Assembly: GCF_014773435.2 (NCBI RefSeq)
Contig: NZ_JACXAG020000001.1
Span: forward strand, 558,001-622,000
Direction of reading: 5' to 3'
DNA: 64,000 nt
From: Polycladospora coralii
Lineage (GTDB): Bacteria > Bacillota > Bacilli > Thermoactinomycetales > Thermoactinomycetaceae
Position numbers and translations under genes: made by a program. A model generated the notes under the pieces. That model ran no database searches. It had not been told where the DNA came from and saw nothing but the letters and a program-made list of their open reading frames with translations. Each line of letters opens with the position of its first letter. The stretch's first letter is position 1. Below, piece by piece: positions 34,074 to 44,342 of this stretch.

Positions 34074-35804
34074 TCATTTTTGCTTCTGTTTCAATACTTC
34101 GCGCAGCTGCGTAAGGGTATAGGTATTAATGACATCTTCTTTTTGTAACCACCCTCGTCGTGCTGTGGCAATGCCGTATCGCATATAAGCAAGTCCATCG
34201 GTAATATGGGCATCTGTATTGATCGTAAATTTTAGTCCATATTCCTCCTTGGCCCGCTTTAAGGCTTCGTCGTTCAGATCAAGCCGGCGTGGATTAGCGT
34301 TTAACTCTAGGATTGTGCCGGTGGATTGTGCCGCTTCAAACAACTTTTCTACATTGACATGGTAAGGATCCCGCTTTAAAACTAAACGTCCGGTTGGATG
34401 GGCGAAGATATGTACATAGGGATTTTGAATCGCTTCAATGATTCGCTTCGTCATCGTCTCCTCATCTTGTTTAAATCCACTATGGATGGACGCAATTACG
34501 ACATCTAGCTCTTTTAGTATTTCATCAGGAAAATCAAGGCTACCATCAGGTAAAATATCCATCTCTGTACCCTTTAGCACTGTAATCCCTTCTAACGCTT
34601 CATTCACCCGATCAATTTCTTCCCACTGCTCTTTTAGCTCATCAATACTTAATCCACTTGCTACACGAAGAGAGCGTGAATGATCTGTAATGGCAATATA
34701 TTCATATCCTTTGGCAAGTGCTGCACGAGCCATATCCATCACACTATCGCTACCATCACTATATACGGTATGCATATGAATATCGCCACGTATATCGGCT
34801 TGTTCAATGAGATGAGGCAGTTTCTTTTTTTCAGCCGCTTCTATCTCGCCTCGATCTTCTCGCAATTCAGGCGGTATGTAGGGTAAATCGAGCATCTTAA
34901 AAAACGCTTCTTCGCTACCGAAGGTCTTCATTTCTGCTTGGTCTTCTGCATCAATTCCATACTCACTCACTTTATACCCCATTGATTTTGCTCGCTGACG
35001 AATCCGTACATTATGCTCTTTAGAACCAGTGAAGTGATGGAGAGCTGATGCGAATTGCTCGGGACGCACTAAGCGAATGTCTACTCCCATTTCAATACCA
35101 TCCACACTGACTACCACACTTACTTTGGTATCCCCATGATTGACAACCTCAACAACCAAGGGAAGTGTAGTAATCCAGTCAGCAACCGCTTGTGGTGAAG
35201 TAGTGGCGGTCACAAAGTCTATATCTTTAATCGTTTCCTTGCTTCGGCGTAAGCTACCAGCCAACTGTACTGCTGTAATCTGTCGATTCGATTCTAACTC
35301 GGCTCGCATCGCTTCTGCCACAGTCATCGCTTCATTTAATAGTCTACGATTGGGGCGATTCTTAAATTGAGCAATACCTTCTAATATCTTTTGTTCTTTT
35401 TTCGGTCCGAACCCAGATAGCGCCTGAATCCGCTTTTCCTCAGCAGCCTGCTTTAATTCAGCAATTGAAGTGACCTCTAGTTTTTGATATAGCGTATAGA
35501 TAGATTTTGGGCCTAGACCGGGAATCACCAACATATCGGGTAGACCAGAAGGTAGTTTTTCTTTCAACTCTGTCAATAATGTGGTAGAGCCGGTAGCCAT
35601 AATCTCTTCAATGACTCCTGCTGTTCCTTTGCCAATGCCGGACAATTGCTCTAATTGATCACGATGATCAGCAAGAGCAACTCGGCTGGACTCCACAGTC
35701 CGAGCCGCTTTCCGATAGGCATTTACTTTAAAGGGATTTTCGCCATTTAGTTCCATATAATCGGCGAGTGTCGATAACACTGCGGCAATCGCTTTATTTT
35801 TCAT
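34074..35804 (-). CDS. polX: DNA polymerase/3'-5' exonuclease PolX
   Basis: Bacterial family X polymerase with PHP domain, about 576 residues, used in base-excision repair. Seen are N-terminal helix-hairpin-helix segments (LSGIGKGTAGVIEEI; VIPGLGPKSIYTLY; LSGFGPKKEQKILE), the nucleotidyltransferase site GSLRRSKETIKDIDFV, and a C-terminal PHP domain (DIHMHTVYSDG; ITDHSRSL; TNTDAHITD-like INTDAHIT). ATG 35804 is chosen: GAGGAG lies 7 nt upstream, while the start at 35864 adds 20 unrelated residues. Confidence 0.95.
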   Translation of the reverse strand: MKNKAIAAVLSTLADYMELNGENPFKVNAYRKAARTVESSRVALADHRDQLEQLSGIGKGTAGVIEEIMATGSTTLLTELKEKLPSGLPDMLVIPGLGPKSIYTLYQKLEVTSIAELKQAAEEKRIQALSGFGPKKEQKILEGIAQFKNRPNRRLLNEAMTVAEAMRAELESNRQITAVQLAGSLRRSKETIKDIDFVTATTSPQAVADWITTLPLVVEVVNHGDTKVSVVVSVDGIEMGVDIRLVRPEQFASALHHFTGSKEHNVRIRQRAKSMGYKVSEYGIDAEDQAEMKTFGSEEAFFKMLDLPYIPPELREDRGEIEAAEKKKLPHLIEQADIRGDIHMHTVYSDGSDSVMDMARAALAKGYEYIAITDHSRSLRVASGLSIDELKEQWEEIDRVNEALEGITVLKGTEMDILPDGSLDFPDEILKELDVVIASIHSGFKQDEETMTKRIIEAIQNPYVHIFAHPTGRLVLKRDPYHVNVEKLFEAAQSTGTILELNANPRRLDLNDEALKRAKEEYGLKFTINTDAHITDGLAYMRYGIATARRGWLQKEDVINTYTLTQLREVLKQKQK

Positions 35805-35911
35805 TTTATCGCTCCTCTTTTGACACCTTTTTGTTAATTTCACATGTAATTCATTGGGAGTCAAGTGGTAGACTAGTAGTATGTAATTTGAATAAAAGGA
35901 GAGGCTTTACT

Positions 35912-36448
35912 TTGACACACGACAAACCAAAGCAACGTAATTATACACCCTTGATTGTGTTCTTATCCATTCTGATCAATGTTTTGGTCGCCATTTTATT
36001 TGTTATGCCCAAATCTGATCAGTTTCAACATTTAGACCTGACCTTTCTCCCCATGATGAATGCCATTTTTAATAGTTTTACGTTTATCTTCTTATTAACC
36101 GCTTTAATCATGATTAAACAAAAAAATATTAAACTGCACCGTCGCTTTATCTTGGCCGCATTTACCACCACTACATTTTTTCTTGTCACGTACGTCACCT
36201 ACCATTCACTAGCAGAGTCCACATCATATGGCGGAGACGGCATCATGAGGTATATCTACTTCTTTATCTTAATCTCACATATCTTACTCTCTATCGTGAT
36301 CGTACCACTTGCTCTCTTTACAACCGCTCGTGGTCTTAATATGCAAGTTGAAAAACATCGCAAGATCGCACGCTGGACCATGCCACTGTGGCTTTATGTC
36401 AGTCTTACAGGTGTGCTTGTGTACTTGATGATTTCTCCCTACTATTAA
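35912..36448 (+). CDS. DUF420 family membrane protein (YozB-like)
   Basis: About 178 residues with four or five spans (IVFLSILINVLVAILFVMP; FNSFTFIFLLTALIMI; RFILAAFTTTTFFLVTYV; HILLSIVIVPLALFT). Conserved His residues in the spans and KLHRRF/KHRKIARWTMPLWLYV loops are DUF420 marks. The family is related to cytochrome-oxidase assembly/haem proteins, but the role is not settled. TTG 35912 is the start, with AGGAGAGG upstream. A terminator hairpin is at 36462-36487. Confidence 0.85.
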   Translation: MTHDKPKQRNYTPLIVFLSILINVLVAILFVMPKSDQFQHLDLTFLPMMNAIFNSFTFIFLLTALIMIKQKNIKLHRRFILAAFTTTTFFLVTYVTYHSLAESTSYGGDGIMRYIYFFILISHILLSIVIVPLALFTTARGLNMQVEKHRKIARWTMPLWLYVSLTGVLVYLMISPYY

Positions 36449-36461
36449 ATGCTTCAAAAAA

Positions 36462-36487
36462 AGCGACCATTTACTGGTCGTTTTTTT
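36462..36487 (+). terminator. Terminator after the DUF420 gene
   Basis: GCGACCA-ttta-TGGTCG stem followed by TTTTTTTG, a good intrinsic terminator. Confidence 0.85.
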
Positions 36488-36587
36488 GTTTTCCGTTCAT
36501 AATAAAAGAGAAAGAATTTTATACATACAAGGGCAGGCATGTCACGATATAAACTGTCCTGATACAACAGATAGAGGGAGAACATCT

Positions 36588-37277
36588 ATGACGATTTTTA
36601 AAGATTGGACCACTTTCGAGAAGTATTGGCTGATTACTTTTACATTAATCAATCTGTATCTCTTTTTTGCATGGGATGACTCAATCCTCGGTTTTATTTC
36701 CGCATTATCCGGTATGTTATGTGTGGTACTCGTTGCTAAAGGAAAAATTTCAAATTATTACTTCGGCATTGTCCAAACCAGTACCTATGCTTATATTGCA
36801 TATACGTATGCCTTATACGGGGAAGCCATGTTGAATGCTTTCTTCTATTTTCCAATACAGTTTATCGGGATTTATTTATGGCGCAAAAACCAAACCTCCT
36901 CCAGTATCAAAGGAGAGGATATACGCATTAAGCGCATGACCCGTAAAGGATGGATTAGGCTTACATTACTCGTACTCGTGTCTATTTTTCTTTACGCTTT
37001 ATTCCTCACTAACATTGGTGGGAAATCAGTCTATATCGACTCGACTACCAATGTCTTATCCATAGTGGCACAGATATTGATGATTCGGCGCTTTGCAGAG
37101 CAATGGATTTTCTGGATTATGGTCAACATTTTTTCTATCATCCTCTGGTTAACTTCCTTATGGACAACAGGTGGAAATGAGATTTCAATGCTCGTCATGT
37201 GGACTGCATTTTTAGTGAATAGTATATACGGTTACATCAATTGGACAAAACTATACCGTCAGCAGAAGGAGGTTTAG
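36588..37277 (+). CDS. pnuC: Nicotinamide riboside transporter PnuC
   Basis: PnuC facilitates uptake of nicotinamide riboside. The 229-residue protein has seven or so spans and the family motif WR in IGIYLWRKN, plus FGIVQTSTYAYIAY and ILWLTSLW near the end. The start is ATG 36588 with GAGGGAGAA upstream; an earlier start gives a non-conserved extension. It is followed 1 bp later by the NadR-like kinase, so uptake and phosphorylation are coupled. A dyad-like CTGT-N9-ACAG lies in the leader, but I cannot assign a repressor. Confidence 0.9.
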   Translation: MTIFKDWTTFEKYWLITFTLINLYLFFAWDDSILGFISALSGMLCVVLVAKGKISNYYFGIVQTSTYAYIAYTYALYGEAMLNAFFYFPIQFIGIYLWRKNQTSSSIKGEDIRIKRMTRKGWIRLTLLVLVSIFLYALFLTNIGGKSVYIDSTTNVLSIVAQILMIRRFAEQWIFWIMVNIFSIILWLTSLWTTGGNEISMLVMWTAFLVNSIYGYINWTKLYRQQKEV

Positions 37278-37278
37278 T

Positions 37279-38313
37279 ATGACCTATGGTAAAGTTGGTA
37301 TGTATGGTGGAAAATTTTTACCCTGCCCACACTTAGGACATGTTTATACCATGATCCAAGCCTCTACGAAGGTAGATGAGTTACACATCATCGTGTCGCA
37401 TGATACTTCTTACGAAAAAAAGCTATTCCTACATAGTCCGCTCGATCCGATCTCTTATGTGAATCGTATACGTTGGTGGATCCAATTGACACGGGATCTC
37501 CCCCATGTTCATGTTCATGAAATCTACGAAGAACAGACCGGCTTATTTTCCGATTGGGTGAAAGGCTCTGAAGCCATTAAAAAAGTAATTGGCAAGCCCA
37601 TTGATGTCGTATTTAGCTCTGAAACCGCATACTCTACCATTTTTGCAGAGCTATATCCTACTGCAAAACATGTCATTATTGATGAAAAACGTGAAACCTA
37701 TCCCATTTCAGGCACCCAAATTCGTACAGATGGTGCGATCAAGCACTGGCATATGATTCCTAAAACAATTCAACCTTATTTTGCTAAACAGGTCGTTGTG
37801 GTCGGTACCGAAAGTTGCGGTAAATCAACGTTAGTCAAAAATTTAGCACTCCTTTTTAATACCGTCTATGTAGAAGAATTTGGACGCACGTTTTATGAAA
37901 AGTTGGGTGGCTGTGAAGGATTAACCTTACCAGAGGATTATCCCGAAATCGCCTTCGAACATAAGTATCAAGAGAAGATGGCCCTTCAGCAGGCGAACAA
38001 AGTTTTATTTATCGACACGGAAGCTACCGTTACACAGTACTTTCTCAAGCTTTATTTAAATCAGCAGCAAGCTATATTAGACGAATTCATCAAGATGCAA
38101 CGATATGATTTATGGTTGTTCTTAGAACCCGATGTCAAATGGGTAAATGACGGAACACGTACTTTTGGTGAACAACAGCAGCGTGAGCAAAATCATCAAT
38201 TACTGAAGCGTATGCTCGATCAACAACATATTCCCTATATCAGCATTTCAGGTAATTATGAACAACGCTTGCAAACTGCTTTGCAACATGTGCATGCCTT
38301 ATTGGACGAGTAA
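37279..38313 (+). CDS. nadR: NadR-like NMN adenylyltransferase / ribosylnicotinamide kinase
   Basis: A 344-residue two-domain protein. The N-terminal nucleotidyltransferase has GGKFLPCPHLGHVYT (equivalent of GxFxPxHxGH) and the late ISGTQIR motif. The C-terminal kinase begins at about residue 175 with Walker A VGTESCGKSTLVKNLA and includes VEEFGRTFYE and FIDTEATVTQYF. There is no N-terminal HTH repressor domain, unlike enterobacterial NadR. AGAAGGAGG precedes the ATG. With PnuC it turns nicotinamide riboside into NAD. Confidence 0.92.
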   Translation: MTYGKVGMYGGKFLPCPHLGHVYTMIQASTKVDELHIIVSHDTSYEKKLFLHSPLDPISYVNRIRWWIQLTRDLPHVHVHEIYEEQTGLFSDWVKGSEAIKKVIGKPIDVVFSSETAYSTIFAELYPTAKHVIIDEKRETYPISGTQIRTDGAIKHWHMIPKTIQPYFAKQVVVVGTESCGKSTLVKNLALLFNTVYVEEFGRTFYEKLGGCEGLTLPEDYPEIAFEHKYQEKMALQQANKVLFIDTEATVTQYFLKLYLNQQQAILDEFIKMQRYDLWLFLEPDVKWVNDGTRTFGEQQQREQNHQLLKRMLDQQHIPYISISGNYEQRLQTALQHVHALLDE

Positions 38314-38447
38314 TGCCCCCTCCATTTCGCATGATCAAATGCGAAATGGAGGGATTTCACTGTGGCATTTGATCTGTTTTTACTTTTAATTCATCATGTT
38401 CAAATTGCTATTCACTTTGTTTTCTATAATTCCTATTCTCCAACTAT

Positions 38448-38645
38448 TCACTTAAACTTTTTGGGGTTTTTCACATAGCTTTTGATGATAAAACCACAAT
38501 CCGTACAGAGCGTATACACAATCTCTGAACCCAAGGTCATCAATTTATCTCCTGGTGTCATGACTGCATATCCTGAGTGCTTGCCTTTCCCTATTTCAGT
38601 CCCCCCACACTCCGGGCAATTTAATACTTCTTTAGACTCATTCAT
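38448..38645 (-). CDS. Small zinc-ribbon protein
   Basis: A 65-residue protein with CPEC near the N-terminus and CTDC 35 residues later, the usual zinc-ribbon spacing. GKGKHSGYAVMTPGD sits between them, and the tail is basic (KSYVKNPKKFK). Such proteins bind nucleic acid or protein partners and no specific role is known. AGGAGG precedes the ATG. Confidence 0.75.
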   Translation of the reverse strand: MNESKEVLNCPECGGTEIGKGKHSGYAVMTPGDKLMTLGSEIVYTLCTDCGFIIKSYVKNPKKFK

Positions 38646-38765
38646 CAGTTAAACCTCCTGCTCACCACTCAGCTGGTACTAAAAGGTGGGTATTTTTTTG
38701 CACTATTATATAATAAAATAAAAGCAACTAAATTTGTATGAAACTTTCAGATAGGAATGATTTTT

Positions 38766-39542
38766 ATGGATATTACGGAATACAATCGAATGTCATGGAA
38801 TAATCAGGTGGATAGCGGCGATCAGTGGACCCAACCTGTCGATTCAGCAACCATTGCCCAAGCACGTGCAGATAAATGGCATATCGTGCTTACCCCCACG
38901 CGTCCTGTTCCTAGAAATTGGTTTCCACCGAACTTAAAAGACAAAAAAGTCCTCTGTCTGGCATCCGGTGGCGGACAACAAGGACCGATACTGGCCGCAG
39001 CAGGCGCAAAAGTAACCGTATTGGATAATTCAGATAAACAGTTAGATCAAGATCGCTTTGTTGCTAAACGAGAACAATTAGACATTGAAACCATTAAGGG
39101 AAGCATGACAAACCTCTCCATGCTTGCGGATGAAACCTTTGATATAATCATACATCCTGTATCCAATGTATTTATTGACAATGTATTACCGGTTTGGCAA
39201 GAAGCTTATCGCGTATTAAAAACAGGCGGATCGCTCCTCGCTGGCTTTACCAATCCGATTCTCTTTTTATTTGCTGAGGAAGCCGTCGAAAAAGGCCCAC
39301 TTGAAGTTAAGTATCCAATTCCCTATTCGGATTTAAAACATTTACCATCGGAAAAACTAGCTGAATTACAGCAAAAAAAAGAACCGCTTGCCTTTGGTCA
39401 CACGCTGGAAGATCAAATCAAAGGACAGCTTGATGCCGGATTTGTCTTATCTGGCTTTTATGAAGATCAAAGTGGATACGATAGTCAGTTAGACTCGTAT
39501 ATTTCTGTATATATCGCAACACAAGCACGAAAGTTAGGTTAG
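38766..39542 (+). CDS. SAM-dependent methyltransferase
   Basis: A class I methyltransferase of about 258 residues. Motif I is VLCLASGGGQQGPILAAAGA, the acidic loop is VTVLDNSDKQLDQDR, and DIIIHPVSNVFIDN with EAYRVLKTGGSLLAGF gives the post-motif strands. The substrate is unknown. ATG 38766 is preferred to 38757 because AGGA is about 10 nt away instead of abutting. Confidence 0.88.
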   Translation: MDITEYNRMSWNNQVDSGDQWTQPVDSATIAQARADKWHIVLTPTRPVPRNWFPPNLKDKKVLCLASGGGQQGPILAAAGAKVTVLDNSDKQLDQDRFVAKREQLDIETIKGSMTNLSMLADETFDIIIHPVSNVFIDNVLPVWQEAYRVLKTGGSLLAGFTNPILFLFAEEAVEKGPLEVKYPIPYSDLKHLPSEKLAELQQKKEPLAFGHTLEDQIKGQLDAGFVLSGFYEDQSGYDSQLDSYISVYIATQARKLG

Positions 39543-39627
39543 AATGACTAAGGTGATAATAGGAACAACCTGTATGAATTAGTAAGTGAAGGCGATCGAA
39601 GACATTACATGTAAATTGAACAATGAA

Positions 39628-39653
39628 AACGGCTCCTCATAGCGGGAGCCGTT
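39628..39653. terminator. Bidirectional terminator
   Basis: AACGGCTCC / GGAGCCGTT stem, with TTTTC on the minus side and AAAAA-complement on the plus side, between the methyltransferase and the large helicase. Confidence 0.75.
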
Positions 39654-39695
39654 AAAAATGCGGTAAAGAATAATATTAGGCGCTTATAGTCCGTT

Positions 39696-42600
39696 TCATT
39701 TCCTTTCAATCCCCAACTCTTCTAACTTCAGCCACAAACTGCTCATCGCTTCTTCTCGATTTAAGTAAAATTCTCGGCCTCGTATCCGCCAGAAATGCCA
39801 GCCCACTCTTTCGAGGTCGTATTGTCGCTGCATGTCTTGCTTCCATTTTTTTTGGTTTTGCCATTTTTCGGTATCACACTCTACGGCTAGGCGCTCTCGT
39901 GATCCTTCGATCACCAAGTCAATTTGATGTCGTCCCACTCTTACTTGTGGATATACTTGATACCCGTTTGCTTGTATCATGCGGAACACTTCGATCTCAA
40001 AGGGAGATTCGCACTGATCTTCTAATTGGTCGATGATGCGCGTAGTTTGGTGTGGTTTCATACAGTAGCTCAGTAATTGATAACGATAATCTTCTTGTTT
40101 TAAATCATCAAGATCGACTGAATGATATAGGCGCATCTGATTTTTAGCCCGACTGGCGGCTACGTTAAAGGTTTGTTGATACGCTTTTTGTGTCAATGCG
40201 TTAAATCTTCTATTATTCGCGACCACCATCGATAAAAAGATAATGTCCCGTTCATCGCCTTGAAGATGATAGGCATTTCCACATACAATCCGGCGATGTA
40301 TGATTTCACTTTCTGAGAGTTGCTCACGAATTTTTTGCTCAATCAAGGTAGCTTGTTTGGTCCCTTGTAATGTGATCACACCTATGGTTTGGTTTTTATA
40401 GCGTGGATCAGCGATCAGCTGCTTCATATCTTGCACAATTTGCTCGATTTCTGGTTCATTGACAAAGTGAGTCCCTTCCGTCACATACCCATGTTCCACT
40501 TTTACAGTAAGGACAGGAGGATCTATTTTTTCACTAGCAAAAGGTACCCGTAGCGGGATCATTTGACCATCATAACTAAGCTGATTGGAGAAATGAATAA
40601 TTTCCGGTACACATCGGAAATGCTCTTTAAGGGTTAATCTCCCATCTTTAGGGAAGATTTGGTCTGCAATCTCGTAAAGCGATGCTTTGTGATCAAAAAG
40701 GCGCTTATTGGGTACTCCTTCGAGATAATGTTCAATCAGTGCTTCTACATCCGCATCTTTCGTTCCGATACCATAAGGACTTATTTGTTCATCATCTCCG
40801 ACCACAATCAGCTTTTCTCCTCGTAACAGGAGAGGAATGGACATCAGATCACACTGACTACTTTCATCAAAAATAATGACATCAAATTTTTTGCTGTGGA
40901 TCGGGAAGTTTTCAATCACTTGTTTTACAGGCATAATCCAGACTGGAATAGCAGACTGTGCTTTCTCCATCTCTTGCCGAATATCTTTTAAATACCGTCT
41001 GTTATTCCCAGTTCCTCTACCAAAGCGCTTAATGAAGTTTTTCCACGCGACCAGAGCTCGCTTTTCTTCTTCTGTGATATTTTTCATTTGATTTAACCAT
41101 GTTGCATAAGCGACAATCTCTGTAATAGATCTTCTCTGATTTACTTGTTCCTGTTTAATATTCCGTTCGAGTCGTAAAGCATCAAAATCGATATCTTCTG
41201 TCATCCAATCGTATAAAGACTTCAGATACCAACTCTTTCGTGGTTCTTGCGGAATATCGTGTTCCTTTCCAAACAAATCTATGATATACGCGCCTGTTAA
41301 AGGTGCCACTTTTTGTAGCGGCGCATACAGCTTATCAAAGCGAACGACAGCTTGTTTCTTAGAAGTGATGTGTTGTAGTTGATGCGTGACTTCCTCCCAT
41401 TTGACTGAATCAGACCCCAGTATAGCTTGTAAGAATGTATTTACAATCGGGTGCATGCGTTCTTCGTCGCGTAATGACTTCAATTCACAAACATAACTAC
41501 CGTACTCCTTCTCCCACTGCTCATAGGACAGCACGGTAAACATTTGCTCCACTGTGGTTTGCAAATCGATGTATGTTTCGTACTCCAACCATTCATCATC
41601 ACCTATACAAAGCGGCTCACATCTTTGCTTTAGTTTTTCAATAAAGATCCCTAAGCGAAGGGTTCTGTCATAGGTTTCCAGCTCTTGATTGATGTTTCGA
41701 ACTAACCCTTTATCTTCTAATTGGACACATGCACCCTTAATCTCTTGCATGTGTGCATTCCATGTTTGCACAAGCTCCTTTCTTTTTTGCCTAAACTCAA
41801 GAAATGACGTGATTTTCTCAATTTCTTCCAATGTAAATATAGGCTTACCATTTAATACCGGAGTCGTCCACAAATATTTCGATTCTTTTCCTTGCATCAT
41901 GCCAAACCACATGCTCACCTTTTTATGCTTACGTAAATGATCATAGTAACGGTTTACGTCAGCCTCCAACTCGAAAACTTCCTTATTAGGCAGTGTAATC
42001 TGGTCATGAATCGTATTTTTATGTAATACGAGCAAATCGGCACATTTTTTCTTAATATCAGCAAAAAAAGATGTCCAGCGGGTTCTTCTTGGTCCGTGAG
42101 CTAAGTAATCATCTAAGATATGAAAATGCGGGCTATCTTTTTTGAAATGATCCCGATACTTTATGATTCGCTCTAAATCATCATGAACTTGTTGGGTAAA
42201 ATGCTGGTCATGCGGAAACTTGACTTTTTCTACTTCATGAATCGCACGCTCATACCCTCTTTTTAAAACTTTACCTTTTGCTAACCATCTCTTCATTTCA
42301 GTCGGATGTTTAAACTGTTTCTTGTGCGGAAGCACCAAATCTCTCAATTTCAAATCCTCTATAGAGAGTATACCTCTTAATTGCCATAGTTCTTTAAATT
42401 CAAGCTCACTGATCGGAAAATTGGAATGAAGAGGGACGTGATCTTTGATCCACTTGAAGTCAAGCATTTGTGTGCGCAAGGTCTCGGCCACATCCGCTTT
42501 CGTAATGGTTTGTCCTTTAAAATCGATCACCGACTGCTCACGCTTGCAGTAAAACATCAGCTGGTTTTGATAATTGGCTTCTCGTTTTCTACTCATCAGC

Positions 42601-43991
42601 AACTGAGACTGTGCTCTTTTTAATTCCGCCTCATAAAATTCCGGTGAAACATTTCCTAATTTTTCGGAAATGGTCTTCACCGATTTTTCAATATCTCGGA
42701 GTGCATCTTTGCCTCCTCCTAATACGGAAACACACAAGTCTCGAATTTCAGCTGGAATTTTCTCTTTTAGCACTCGTAGTGCATTCTCTTTTTGGCTAGT
42801 GATTAACACTTTTTTACCATGGGCTAATAAATGTGAAACGATATTGGCAATGGTATGTGTCTTCCCTGTTCCTGGTGGCCCTTGTACACTTACACCATGA
42901 TTAACCGCCAAACGTCGTACGATTTCTTTTTGTTCTTCATTTGCTGGTAATGGAAAGTAGAGATCCGAGGCAATTTTATCCCATTTTAATGCATGGCTAT
43001 CGTCTACTTTTACTTCATTTCCTACGATCGCATCAATTGGTGCGGGAACCGGATTTTGCTCTTCTAAATAGGAAATAATCTGCTCTAAATCTTGCTGATA
43101 AATATGGTGATCTTTTTTTCTGACTAAAAGAACATAATCATCTAAATCGCCTACGGGCCCTTTTTCTGAAATAGCAGGTCCATCTTTTGATATTACATCT
43201 GCACCCATAACATGTAAAAAATGGCTTGCTAGATCCGTAATATCCTCGTGTAGCACATCTCGATAACGGGCCAATCGATCTATCTTTTCAATCTCTTCAA
43301 TTTGCGGAAGTTGGATTCCGCTTAATATGCTAAGTTGTAATTGATAACCTCGGTTGATCGGCTTAACTTTAATCACACCGCGCTCCATGTCTAGTTCAAT
43401 ATCTAATTTAGCTATGAAAAGCGGATGATAAATAGAATCTGCCTCGCGTTGCCACATTAACGTCGTTCTTCCTAAGAATAATTCGACGCCTTCTCCTGCT
43501 ACATAAATACGATGATGTAGCTTCGAAAAGGTGTCATATAACTTCTTCACTTGGTTCTGCATACGAAGTTCGCTTGCCCATTGCTCCCACTCTAACTTCC
43601 AGTTATGAAACTTTTCTAACCTTTGTCTATCTTCATCAAAAGATACCTTCACTTCATCTGTACCCTGAACGAAAACTATAGGTGATGGTTGCTTTAATTC
43701 ATCCGTTTCCTTTTGATAGGGATACGAAATCCATTCTTTAATGGCATCATCAGGTTCTGGTGGGGATTGTACGTTTTGGAGAATATGAGGTCGATGAATT
43801 TCAAGTATCGCTTCCGCATCATCACCTTCTCCCATCAGGTACACCCCTTCGCCTAAGCACTCGAGCACTTCTTTTGAAAACGTGTTTTCATACTCTTTTA
43901 CATCGCGAATCACCTGAAAGCGTAGATTATTCACTGCTCGTAAGTATTCAAACAATCTCCTCGGTTTTTCATTCAAAATCTCGCACCTCAC
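39696..43991 (-). CDS. Large SF1 helicase with C-terminal PD-(D/E)XK-like nuclease domain
   Basis: A 1431-residue protein. Walker A is SVQGPPGTGKTHTIANIV near residue 370, Walker B VIIFDESSQCDLMSIP near 1045, then KLIVVGDDEQISP, LKEHFRCVPEII, and QGDERDIIFLS followed by FNVAASRAKNQMRLY. The last 110 residues (about 1320-1425) resemble the MTES_1575/DUF559-type nuclease: SPFEIEVF, VGRHQIDLVIEG, LAVECDTEKW and WHFWRIRGREFY. The start may be TTG 43976, where GAGG is spaced 9 nt, instead of GTG 43991. The setting is isolated; a defence or repair role is inferred. Confidence 0.88.
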   Translation of the reverse strand: MRCEILNEKPRRLFEYLRAVNNLRFQVIRDVKEYENTFSKEVLECLGEGVYLMGEGDDAEAILEIHRPHILQNVQSPPEPDDAIKEWISYPYQKETDELKQPSPIVFVQGTDEVKVSFDEDRQRLEKFHNWKLEWEQWASELRMQNQVKKLYDTFSKLHHRIYVAGEGVELFLGRTTLMWQREADSIYHPLFIAKLDIELDMERGVIKVKPINRGYQLQLSILSGIQLPQIEEIEKIDRLARYRDVLHEDITDLASHFLHVMGADVISKDGPAISEKGPVGDLDDYVLLVRKKDHHIYQQDLEQIISYLEEQNPVPAPIDAIVGNEVKVDDSHALKWDKIASDLYFPLPANEEQKEIVRRLAVNHGVSVQGPPGTGKTHTIANIVSHLLAHGKKVLITSQKENALRVLKEKIPAEIRDLCVSVLGGGKDALRDIEKSVKTISEKLGNVSPEFYEAELKRAQSQLLMSRKREANYQNQLMFYCKREQSVIDFKGQTITKADVAETLRTQMLDFKWIKDHVPLHSNFPISELEFKELWQLRGILSIEDLKLRDLVLPHKKQFKHPTEMKRWLAKGKVLKRGYERAIHEVEKVKFPHDQHFTQQVHDDLERIIKYRDHFKKDSPHFHILDDYLAHGPRRTRWTSFFADIKKKCADLLVLHKNTIHDQITLPNKEVFELEADVNRYYDHLRKHKKVSMWFGMMQGKESKYLWTTPVLNGKPIFTLEEIEKITSFLEFRQKRKELVQTWNAHMQEIKGACVQLEDKGLVRNINQELETYDRTLRLGIFIEKLKQRCEPLCIGDDEWLEYETYIDLQTTVEQMFTVLSYEQWEKEYGSYVCELKSLRDEERMHPIVNTFLQAILGSDSVKWEEVTHQLQHITSKKQAVVRFDKLYAPLQKVAPLTGAYIIDLFGKEHDIPQEPRKSWYLKSLYDWMTEDIDFDALRLERNIKQEQVNQRRSITEIVAYATWLNQMKNITEEEKRALVAWKNFIKRFGRGTGNNRRYLKDIRQEMEKAQSAIPVWIMPVKQVIENFPIHSKKFDVIIFDESSQCDLMSIPLLLRGEKLIVVGDDEQISPYGIGTKDADVEALIEHYLEGVPNKRLFDHKASLYEIADQIFPKDGRLTLKEHFRCVPEIIHFSNQLSYDGQMIPLRVPFASEKIDPPVLTVKVEHGYVTEGTHFVNEPEIEQIVQDMKQLIADPRYKNQTIGVITLQGTKQATLIEQKIREQLSESEIIHRRIVCGNAYHLQGDERDIIFLSMVVANNRRFNALTQKAYQQTFNVAASRAKNQMRLYHSVDLDDLKQEDYRYQLLSYCMKPHQTTRIIDQLEDQCESPFEIEVFRMIQANGYQVYPQVRVGRHQIDLVIEGSRERLAVECDTEKWQNQKKWKQDMQRQYDLERVGWHFWRIRGREFYLNREEAMSSLWLKLEELGIERK

Positions 43992-44342
43992 CTAACATCC
44001 TGTATTATATATACTTTATATTTTACCAGTTTATGAGATTTGCTGCGATGATTCAAAATGAAAAAAGTAGTTATTTATCTACTTACAGTTAGTCTTGTAA
44101 CTTTTTTGTTTGATATTCCCATTGTATACACCTTTTAACTTCACCTAATAGCTTTTGAATATCAAAAATCACTAGGTATAATTTGATCAATATGTATGAC
44201 ATTATCTTTAATGATAGATGGCTGTTAAGCACACCGGATTGTTTCCTTTAATATAATAGCTGATAAGAAGGAGAACAGAATTCTTTAAAATTCATAAACG
44301 TAAACTTTTATTCAACCATTTCTCTGGCAAGGAGCACTTTGA
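43992..44342. other. AT-rich intergenic region
   Basis: About 350 bp between the divergent helicase and the small plus-strand ORF. It has the helicase promoter region on the minus strand. I see no gene, tRNA or strong repeat. Confidence 0.4.

Noticed and set aside
36488-36587. A riboswitch or NiaR/NrtR operator before pnuC
   Set aside because: Only a weak CTGT-N9-ACAG dyad is seen; it does not match a known motif well enough.
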